Source: an uncultured Collinsella sp. (lineage in GTDB: Bacteria; Actinomycetota; Coriobacteriia; Coriobacteriales; Coriobacteriaceae). Taken from it: a stretch of 7,541 nt of DNA. The stretch lies in NCBI GenBank assembly GCA_900545835.1, contig URBB01000097.1:1-7541 (forward strand), read 5' to 3'. The notes beneath the pieces are model-generated. The model made no database searches and had not been told where the DNA came from. It saw nothing but the letters and a program-made list of their open reading frames with translations. A program made the position numbers and the translations under genes. Shown piece by piece: positions 1 through 5,183 of this stretch (positions within the stretch are counted from its first letter, which is position 1; the number at the start of each line of letters is the position of its first letter).

Positions 1-29
1 CGGCAGCGTCAGATGTGTATAAGAGACAG
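1..29 (+). other. Sequencing adapter (Nextera read-1 transposon end), not genomic
   Basis: Bases 11-29 read AGATGTGTATAAGAGACAG, the 19-bp Tn5 mosaic end used in Nextera libraries, and bases 1-10 (CGGCAGCGTC) are the adjoining part of the read-1 adapter, lacking only its first four bases. This is untrimmed library adapter at a contig end. It creates false protein ends: read on the minus strand it adds LSLIHI and a stop to the gene that runs off this edge, and on the plus strand it supplies the start of a spurious frame beginning MYKRQ. Confidence 0.97.
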
Positions 30-1658
30 GTCATATATCATATTGATCGTTATAAGCGGGCGCTCGTCCAGCATGCCAATCGTATCGGCTATGTCGAACA
101 CGGCGCCCGTAGGAAAAACCTGGATGTCGCAGCGACCCGCGCCACACTTTCGCCTCGAGGCAGGATTGGCATAGCCCGGCAAGCCAAAGCAGAGCCCCTG
201 CAAGAGCAGATGATATGGCAGTGGCGCATCTGGGTCGGTCGCACCGATTCCCGCATCTCCTAAGATGCGGCTTAGCGCCCGCCTCACGGTATCCTCGTTC
301 CCATGGCACAGCCCGTCGCGAAACGCATCGACGTCTCGAATGTCTTCTGCAGCACACTCAAACCACTCAATAATCACTAGACGCAAGGTCTGGCGAAGCT
401 CGTTATTGGGCAATCGCAAAGCACGGAGGCGATCGCCATGCTCCGGCTCCTCAGTCATATCCGTCGTGAGAAAACCGGACAGATACAGCGCTGTCCACAT
501 GCCATCGTCAGGCGAGACATCTGGCTCTGCAGTGCCCAAACAAAGCGGGACCTCAGCGCACCCATGGGCCTCGAGCAAATCAAACAAGACCGAAAGGCGG
601 TCGAGATTCCACCCGGCAACTACCCTACTCAGACAATCGGCATATCCATACAGATCGGCACGCACAGGCGCCGTGCAGCCTCGGCCCAGAAAACCGATCA
701 CACGCTCTGGACTCGAGCAATAGGCCCTGCCAAACCGATATCCCTCGAGCCATTCACGCGCATCATCCAGGTATTCCTCGCGCCCAGCATGATTCAACAG
801 AGCCTCGACCTCGGCATCCGAAAAACCGAACCAACGGTCACACCACGCCGACAGCGGCGTCGTCAGACAATACGAGCAGCCGCGCGAAGAAAGCGCCGCT
901 TCGGCGGGACCGGAACACTCCCCCATCAGACACGTCAGCCGCAACGAATCGCGCGCAGTGGCAATGGCGTCAAACAGCGCACGGTCAAGTAGTTCTGCCG
1001 GATCGGCGTCGGAAGCGTTCCTCGCGCTCGCACGGCGAGACCACGCCGCATCGTACCCATCAACGAGCAATACAACCTGCTCATCGCAGGCAATCTCCAG
1101 CAGCTCTATGAGCACACCGAGCACCGAGTCAACCTCGTCCGCGCTCGCCACGCCACGCGCGACACGTTCGATGTGACGCACCTTATCTCGAGCTAAATCC
1201 GGAGCCTCCAAGAGCGCCAACAAGCGAGCGCACTCGCCCGAAAGGGCATCGCGCACGACGCCGGCAACAGCGGGGCCACGCCTCCCAGTGCCAGAAAAGT
1301 CCAGCGATATCACCGGATAGCAAGCATACTCATCCCGATAGCGCCCGCCGTTCGCATCCCAAATCTGAGCATCGGCAAACAAACGCTGACCAGAGCGACC
1401 GACCGCTGGACGCTCCAGAAAAGCCCTGAGCATCGACAAGTTCATGCTCTTGCCAAAACCCTCGGGTCGACAGCACACCACAACGGACGCGTCGCAGTCC
1501 AACACATCGGCAATAAACATGGTCTTGTCAACCAGCATGCAACGACCAATGGCATCGGCAAAATCATGCACACCGACCGGCAAAACCGCATCATCGACAT
1601 GGTTGACAAGCCGTACGCCAAAAGTATCGGCACTGTTGCAATACTCCTGTTCAGACAC
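30..1658 (-). CDS. AAA-ATPase-like protein with C-terminal PD-(D/E)XK-type region, 3' end truncated
   Basis: Resembles the large family of bacterial proteins with an AAA-ATPase-like domain (PF09820 type) followed by a PD-(D/E)XK nuclease-like domain (PF08011 type), whose function is poorly defined. The genuine part is 543 residues; the last six residues and stop of the open frame come from adapter. Visible landmarks: VDKT (43-46), Walker A in the family's RPxxFGKS form (64-71), a Walker B region VVLLVDGYD (195-203), EGYRFG (305-310), LYLSGFLTTD (391-400), RLPNNE (415-420), YHLLLQGL (482-489) and GAGRCDI (506-512), where D511 would be the first nuclease aspartate. The usual Walker B DEYD is DGYD here, and the expected ExK further on is not seen (ITINMIYD at 536-543). 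The start is GTG at 1658, with GGGAG about 8 bases upstream. It is alone in its transcription unit as far as visible. It may be a divergent or decaying paralogue; the family call is fairly sure, activity is not. Confidence 0.8.
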
Positions 1659-1691
1659 CGTAACTTCTCCCTAAAACGCAGCACGAAGCCC

Positions 1692-1720
1692 ATTGTAGCG
1701 AGCAGTTCAAGTGCAACGCT
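1692..1720 (-). promoter_or_regulatory. Candidate promoter of the AAA-ATPase-like gene
   Basis: A good -10 box TACAAT lies at 1692-1697 on the minus strand, about 34 bases before the GTG start. The hexamer 17 bases upstream (AGCGTT, 1715-1720) is a poor -35. The preceding gene ends in a terminator, so a promoter in this gap is expected. Confidence 0.3.
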
Positions 1721-1787
1721 GGATCCGTGCAAAGGCATCGGGCAACGGTAGGAACAAAGGCCTTGAGGGGGCATAACAAATCGTTGT

Positions 1788-1828
1788 GCAACAAAATGGG
1801 GCCCGATGCAACTGCACCGGCCCCCATT
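1788..1828 (-). terminator. Intrinsic terminator of the wall-anchored protein gene
   Basis: A long hairpin spans 1795-1828: outer stem AATGGGG/CCCCATT, then CCG/CGG after a C-C mismatch, then TGC/GCA around the loop AACT. On the minus strand it is followed by TTGTTG, which with the last stem bases gives a T-rich run. It begins 33 bases after the stop codon at 1862 and lies before the next minus-strand gene, so it fits a rho-independent terminator for the gene at 1862-3679. Confidence 0.8.
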
Positions 1829-1861
1829 GCGAATCTTTAGTTGTCGGGCAACCGAAAGGGA

Positions 1862-3679
1862 CTACTCCTCGGAGTCGTTCTGCCCAGCAGCCTTCTTTTG
1901 CTGATCGAGCTTATGCTTGCCACTCACAATAGACGTGGCACCCAGCGTGGCCAAGCTTGCACTGGCAAGGCTCGCCATCACAATCAGATCGCCCGTCTTG
2001 GGCATATTGCCGCCAGATGACTTGGTAGTTGTAGTCGTCGTGGTTGTAGTGGTCACCGCCTTGGAGTCATTTTGCTCTTGACTCTTGTTGTCGGTGTTGC
2101 CCTTACCGCCGTCCTCGCCCTGCTGCTTTCCGTCCTCGGTCTTGTCCTTGCTCTCGTCCTTCTTCTCAGATTCAGACTTCTTATCCTCGTCCTTCTTCTG
2201 AGCGGATTTGTCGTCCTTCTCCTCAGAGCTAGAACCCTTATCAGATTCGGTCTTCTCGGAAGCCTTGTCCTTGGAGTCGCCCTTTGCGGCCTCGGTCTTT
2301 TCCGTGGAAACCTGATCAGAGTTGTCCTTGTTCTGGGTCGAGCCATTATTGACGCCAGCCATCAGCGAAGAGCCCAGCGTAGAACCAAGCTGCTCGGAGA
2401 AAGAAGGCTTCTTGTCCGGCGAAGCAACGGGAGCGTCCGGCGCCTTATTCGAGTCGTCCTTGGAAGCATCGGAATCAGGGGCTGCGTCAGAGCCGGAGCC
2501 GTTGTTAGAGCCGGTGTCAACGGACGAATCGCTCGAGCCGGTAGATGAGTTAGAGGTGTCAGCGCCAGTCGAACCAGAAGCGTCGCTGTCCGTATTGCCG
2601 GCAGAGCTTGAAGGCGAATCGCCCGCAGCAGAGCCGTTCAAATTGGAGCCGTTCGGGGTAGAGCCGTCGTTGGTAGTGCCACCAGCAGAGCCATTACCGT
2701 CAGCATCGGTCGAGGGCGCATCCATCCTGTCATCGTTGGCGTCGTCACTCGAGTCGTCATTCGAATCAGGTGTCGGCGAGGGCACCGGCGTAGGCTCGGG
2801 CTGCACGGGCGTCGCAGCGGCAGCCTCATCCTCGGCGATAAAAACCAAGCAGTCCTTCAGCTCGTTGCGGTAGCGGTTCTTCCAGCCCTCATGATACTGG
2901 GGCTGACTTGAAAACTTGGTGGCGACATTGTTGACCACGCTATTGGAGAGCGCCGTCACAAACTCGCGGTCGGACATATCGTTGGAAAGATTCGCCCAGC
3001 GGAAAAAGTCCCTGCAGCCACCAGTGCCGCACATGTTGGTAATGCTCCACACCATGCCCTTGACGCAATCGGCGCGGCCGGAGATGTCAATGCCAAGAGC
3101 GCTCTTAAGCCACGCCTCGGTCACCGCATAGTACGAGTTGTACGCATACGCATCCTGCAGAGCCGAAAACTCAGCAGGATCGGTGTTATAAGCACCCTGG
3201 AAGGCCTCCTGTACAATACGGCCCAGCTCGGTAAGCTGGTCGTTCTCGTACATGGCATTGCTCGCGTTGGAAATCTCGCTGCCGCGATCAATCGCATCCT
3301 TGAGCATGCCGTACTTGGCAGAATCGTAGTTGTAAACCTGCTTCATAAACGGAATGAGCGACCAACGACGGTCGAACTGGTAATAGCCCAGCGCGTTGTA
3401 GCCGTCACCATACGAAAAGCCCTGGTTATAGTTGCCATGGCTCTCGTACTTGGTAAAGTACTTCATCTCGGGAGTCACGTTGACAAACGAAACGCCCTGG
3501 ACCGACCTCAGCACGCCCGAGAAGGACTGTTGGGTGTAAAGGCCCTTATCGATATCGGTGGCATCCGAGGCAACGCCCGGCGTGGGCTCCTCGGCAGCGG
3601 CGGGTGCCGGCGCGGAAACGGCGCCAAACGAAAGCGCCAGCGTCAGGCCCGCGACAATCGCAGAATGCTTGGGCTGCAT
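1862..3679 (-). CDS. Secreted, sortase-anchored surface protein with possible lysozyme-like N-terminal domain
   Basis: A 605-residue exported wall protein. Residues 1-29 form a signal peptide (basic MQPKH start, hydrophobic core, likely cleavage after PAAA). Residues about 60-285 are a globular domain with KYESHGNY (E79) followed by ALGYYQFDRRW (96-106). The E-S-x-G and Y-Q-F pattern recalls lysozyme/transglycosylase-type folds, so peptidoglycan cleavage is possible, but this is inference. Four cysteines (205, 217, 222, 277) could form disulfides outside the cell. Residues about 290-410 are Pro/Ser/Asp/Asn/Gly-rich, 450-540 are Lys/Glu/Asp/Ser-rich, and 543-552 are ten threonines: a long flexible, wall-spanning linker. 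The end has the sorting signal MPKTG (559-563, an LPXTG variant), a hydrophobic stretch and a basic tail (KHKLDQQKK). ATG at 3679 is preceded by GGGAGG five bases away. It has its own terminator downstream and probably its own promoter. I do not recognise a named gene. Confidence 0.88.
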   Translation of the reverse strand: MQPKHSAIVAGLTLALSFGAVSAPAPAAAEEPTPGVASDATDIDKGLYTQQSFSGVLRSVQGVSFVNVTPEMKYFTKYESHGNYNQGFSYGDGYNALGYYQFDRRWSLIPFMKQVYNYDSAKYGMLKDAIDRGSEISNASNAMYENDQLTELGRIVQEAFQGAYNTDPAEFSALQDAYAYNSYYAVTEAWLKSALGIDISGRADCVKGMVWSITNMCGTGGCRDFFRWANLSNDMSDREFVTALSNSVVNNVATKFSSQPQYHEGWKNRYRNELKDCLVFIAEDEAAAATPVQPEPTPVPSPTPDSNDDSSDDANDDRMDAPSTDADGNGSAGGTTNDGSTPNGSNLNGSAAGDSPSSSAGNTDSDASGSTGADTSNSSTGSSDSSVDTGSNNGSGSDAAPDSDASKDDSNKAPDAPVASPDKKPSFSEQLGSTLGSSLMAGVNNGSTQNKDNSDQVSTEKTEAAKGDSKDKASEKTESDKGSSSEEKDDKSAQKKDEDKKSESEKKDESKDKTEDGKQQGEDGGKGNTDNKSQEQNDSKAVTTTTTTTTTTKSSGGNMPKTGDLIVMASLASASLATLGATSIVSGKHKLDQQKKAAGQNDSEE

Positions 3680-3732
3680 AAGATCCTCCCTGCATTGGTG
3701 TAGTTAAAGTGCAGTTTGCAAAGATAGATTTA

Positions 3733-3761
3733 AGTATTGCAGCTCGCCCGTTATTGCACAA
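3733..3761 (-). promoter_or_regulatory. Candidate promoter of the wall-anchored protein gene
   Basis: On the minus strand TTGTGC (3756-3761) and AATACT (3733-3738) are 17 bases apart, with TGC directly before the -10 box. Both hexamers are weak (3/6 and 4/6 to consensus). The predicted transcript would have a leader of roughly 45-50 bases ending in a strong ribosome binding site (GGGAGG, just upstream of 3679). Confidence 0.35.
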
Positions 3762-3792
3762 CAACCCCTCGGTAAACGGCAACAACCCTCCG

Positions 3793-3828
3793 CGAAATCT
3801 TAAGGAATTACGAAATCTTAAGAAATTA
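3793..3828. repeat. 18-bp tandem repeat, two copies, overlapping the hepT stop codon
   Basis: CGAAATCTTAAGGAATTA (3793-3810) is followed directly by CGAAATCTTAAGAAATTA (3811-3828), differing at one base. The last three bases of the second copy are the TAA stop of the minus-strand hepT gene. Just left, CAACAACCCCTC (3759-3770) and CAACAACCCTC (3780-3790) form a second imperfect direct repeat. Confidence 0.9.
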
Positions 3829-4245
3829 AACAAACTGGTCGTCGGGCGCCATCAGAAGCTCGCCGTATCGCTCCATCAGCCCGTCCCTCAACTGACAGAA
3901 AGCGGGGATATAGACGTTCAAGATGCGCTGAATCAAATCTTGAGCGAGCTTGTTGTCGTAGATATGGACGTTCGTATTGCGGTCTCTGAGCATGTCTAGC
4001 CAGGCCGCCTCATCAATAAAGTCGTAGAATCGGTACGACTCCTTCAAGATGGCACGAGGAGACCCCGACGCGGCAAGCGTGGCGCCCTCATACTCGAGCA
4101 GACGCTTAAGGAGCTTCCAGCTCAGTTCAAATTGAAGATTGAACTTATTAATCAATCCACTCTGAACAAAATCATTGTTGAGATCCTGATTGGGCGCATC
4201 CTCAAGATTCGCCAAGGCGCTAACAAAGTTCTCATATTTTTTCAT
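3826..4245 (-). CDS. hepT: HepT-like / HI0074-family HEPN protein, toxin partner of a nucleotidyltransferase
   Basis: A 139-residue, mostly helical protein of the nucleotidyltransferase substrate-binding (HI0074, PF08780-type) branch of HEPN proteins. In MNT-HepT (type VII) toxin-antitoxin pairs the HEPN member is an RNase toxin, neutralised by AMPylation of a tyrosine by its partner. The diagnostic RX4HXY motif is intact: R89, H94 and Y96 in RNTNVHIY. FNLQFELSWKLLKRLLEYEG (36-55 region) matches the family's N-terminal helix. The ATG at 4245 lies inside the end of the upstream antitoxin gene (14-base overlap), with only a weak purine-rich stretch (GGGATGG, 12 or more bases away), so translational coupling is likely. 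Base composition is visibly more AT-rich than in the suf genes, suggesting acquisition. Whether it is an active toxin or a housekeeping HI0074-type partner cannot be decided from sequence. Confidence 0.87.
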   Translation of the reverse strand: MKKYENFVSALANLEDAPNQDLNNDFVQSGLINKFNLQFELSWKLLKRLLEYEGATLAASGSPRAILKESYRFYDFIDEAAWLDMLRDRNTNVHIYDNKLAQDLIQRILNVYIPAFCQLRDGLMERYGELLMAPDDQFV

Positions 4246-4519
4246 ACAGAATCACACCATCCCTGGCAATCTCATCGAGCAATTGCTGCGATAGGGACTC
4301 GTCGAGATTGACGACATCTACATCTAAAAGAGTATCAAGATGTTCCTCGATCAAATATGAGAAACGGCCGAAATCCCGGCAACCTGCTACGGCGATGTCA
4401 ATATCGCTCTTGGGCAAGTTGTCGCCTCGAGCACGAGAACCAAACAACACGACCTTCTCGGCGTCACATTCCCAAGCAAAAACTTCGATTTGCTTGTACA
4501 CCTTGTCGAGAGATGCCAT
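4232..4519 (-). CDS. mntA: MntA-like minimal nucleotidyltransferase, antitoxin of the HepT partner
   Basis: A small nucleotidyltransferase of the DNA polymerase beta superfamily (95 residues from the chosen start). The active-site signature GSX10DXD is complete: G-S of LFGSRARG, ten residues, then the D-I-D of SDIDIAV, with a further aspartate in LLDVDVV as the likely third metal ligand. In the MNT-HepT family this enzyme transfers AMP to the HEPN toxin. A GTG six bases upstream (4525) would also open the frame, but the Shine-Dalgarno-like AGGGG then touches the start codon; with ATG at 4519 it is five bases away, so I prefer the ATG. The Rrf2 gene's TAG stop forms part of this AGGGG, leaving eight bases between the genes. 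The gene overlaps hepT by 14 bases, typical of such pairs. Confidence 0.88.
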   Translation of the reverse strand: MASLDKVYKQIEVFAWECDAEKVVLFGSRARGDNLPKSDIDIAVAGCRDFGRFSYLIEEHLDTLLDVDVVNLDESLSQQLLDEIARDGVILYEKI

Positions 4520-4527
4520 TTGCACCC

Positions 4528-4959
4528 CTACAGCTTAATGTCAAAGTTGATTTCGGGGACGGCGGCCAGGTCGGCCAACGTCACGCCGTCGACGTACTTT
4601 TCGATCACATCGTCCAGGCCGCGCCAGAACTTGACAGTGGAACACAGGTCACTGCGGGCGCAGCTGTTGTCGATGCCGTCGCACGCCACGGGCGCCGTGC
4701 TGCCCTCGACAGCGCGCAGGATGTCGCCGGCACGCACCTCGACCGGGTCCTTGGCCATCATGTAGCCGCCGCCCTTGCCGCGCACGCTCTTAAGCAGGCC
4801 CGCCTTCATAAGCGGACGAACCAGCTGCTCCAAATACTTTTGCGAGATACGCTCACGGTCAGCAACCTCGCGCAGGGCGATCTTGCCCTCGGCGTCACCA
4901 AGCGCTGCGATATAGATCATCAGCCGGAGGGCATAGCGGCCCTTAGAAGAAATGAGCAT
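4528..4959 (-). CDS. Rrf2/IscR-family Fe-S-sensing transcriptional regulator
   Basis: A 143-residue Rrf2-family winged-helix regulator. Residues 1-60 hold the DNA-binding domain, with the typical GRYALR start (7-12), recognition region ISQKYLEQL (38-46) and wing SVRGKGGGY (58-66). Three cysteines, C93, C100 and C106 (CX6CX5C), lie where IscR-type proteins bind a cluster; the His that follows the third Cys by three residues in E. coli IscR is Val here. Its position, divergent from sufCBD, strongly suggests that it controls Fe-S assembly and probably itself. The ATG at 4959 is preceded by GGGAGG about six bases away. Downstream, mntA begins eight bases after its stop, so the three minus-strand genes probably form one operon. 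Family assignment is firm; the ligand and target sites are inferred. Confidence 0.93.
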   Translation of the reverse strand: MLISSKGRYALRLMIYIAALGDAEGKIALREVADRERISQKYLEQLVRPLMKAGLLKSVRGKGGGYMMAKDPVEVRAGDILRAVEGSTAPVACDGIDNSCARSDLCSTVKFWRGLDDVIEKYVDGVTLADLAAVPEINFDIKL

Positions 4960-4978
4960 ACCTACCCTCCCATCGCAT

Positions 4979-5055
4979 CTGGGACAACATAACCAGGTTT
5001 GTTTGTCCCAAATTTAAAGTAAGTGGGACAAACACAACAGGTTATATTGTCCCAG
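4979..5055. promoter_or_regulatory. 77-bp coaxial palindrome with four TGGGACAA half-sites, probable operator
   Basis: Four 8-bp arms lie in alternating orientation: TGGGACAA at 4980-4987 and 5024-5031, TTGTCCCA at 5003-5010 and 5047-5054. Neighbouring arms form two 31-bp inverted repeats, each with a 15-bp spacer. All share one dyad axis at 5017: the outer 16-bp arms (4979-4994 and 5040-5055) match at 15 of 16 positions, and the inner 10-bp arms GTTTGTCCCA/TGGGACAAAC (5001-5010, 5024-5033) match perfectly. It sits between the Rrf2 regulator and sufC, over the probable regulator promoter. A multimer-binding operator is most likely; part would also fold as an RNA hairpin in the regulator's leader. 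Which protein binds it is unknown. Confidence 0.8.
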
Positions 5056-5070
5056 AATTTGAAAAGTCGA
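5041..5070 (-). promoter_or_regulatory. Candidate promoter of the rrf2-mntA-hepT operon
   Basis: On the minus strand TCGACT (5065-5070, 4/6) and TATAAC (5041-5046, 5/6) are 18 bases apart. The -35 lies inside the IscR-type dyad and the -10 lies inside the 77-bp palindrome, so either site could give autorepression. The leader would be about 75 bases. The same AT-rich core reads TATATT on the plus strand (5043-5048), so a second, divergent -10 for suf is also possible. Confidence 0.45.
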
Positions 5071-5087
5071 GTGGATTAGTCGGGTTT
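5063..5087. promoter_or_regulatory. IscR type 1-like operator in the suf/rrf2 intergenic region
   Basis: The 25-bp dyad has arms AAAGTCGAGTG (5063-5073) and TAGTCGGGTTT (5077-5087) around GAT. Aligned by hand to the E. coli IscR type 1 consensus (arms ATASYYGACTR and YAGTCRRSTAT around three A/T), 21 of 25 positions agree, with the AGTCRR core intact in the right arm. It lies over the -35 of the candidate rrf2 promoter and just upstream of the candidate suf promoter, a position suited to controlling both. The consensus is known from a distant organism, so binding by this Rrf2 protein is inference. Confidence 0.6.
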
Positions 5088-5099
5088 TCCCTTGACTAA
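5076..5099. repeat. Inverted repeat in the suf upstream region
   Basis: TTAGTC (5076-5081) pairs with GACTAA (5094-5099), and inside it GGG pairs with CCC around TTTT, giving a nine-pair stem with a two-base bulge. There is no T-run, so it does not look like a terminator. Its left arm is shared with the IscR-like dyad and its right arm contains the candidate suf -35, so it may be a third half-site for the same regulator rather than an RNA structure. Confidence 0.55.
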
Positions 5100-5119
5100 C
5101 GCCGAACCCATAGTAACTT
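5092..5119 (+). promoter_or_regulatory. sufC: Candidate promoter of the suf operon
   Basis: TTGACT (5092-5097, 5/6 to the -35 consensus) is followed after 16 bases by TAACTT (5114-5119), which keeps the T-A...T pattern of actinobacterial -10 boxes but is otherwise weak. The start of transcription would be near 5126, giving a leader of nearly 60 bases before the sufC start at 5184. Confidence 0.4.
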
Positions 5120-5183
5120 TATTCCGAGAAGATTCCTAGGGTTTAGTACACCTATGAGTACACCATATACAGAGAGGGACAGC

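Noticed and set aside
15..263. Plus-strand frame beginning MYKRQ
   Set aside because: Its start lies in adapter sequence and the rest is antisense to the AAA-ATPase-like gene.
1442..1774. Minus-strand 110-codon frame overlapping the start of the AAA-ATPase-like gene
   Set aside because: It runs in another frame over the conserved N-terminus and Walker A region and has no recognisable domain.
1840..1852. Small hairpin GTTG/CAAC next to the wall-protein stop
   Set aside because: Four base pairs only; the strong hairpin at 1795-1828 explains termination.
2038..2068. Threonine-codon run as a microsatellite or CRISPR-like repeat
   Set aside because: It encodes ten threonines with mixed codons inside the protein stalk, with no regular repeat-spacer structure.
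2072..2873. Plus-strand frames rich in Leu/Val or Ser/Glu opposite the wall-anchored protein
   Set aside because: They are mirror products of the low-complexity Ser/Asp/Lys/Glu codons on the minus strand; neither has independent support.
4979..5055. Alternating repeats as a CRISPR array or transposon end
   Set aside because: The arms are only 8-16 bp, inverted rather than direct, with non-unique short spacers, and there is no cas or transposase gene nearby.
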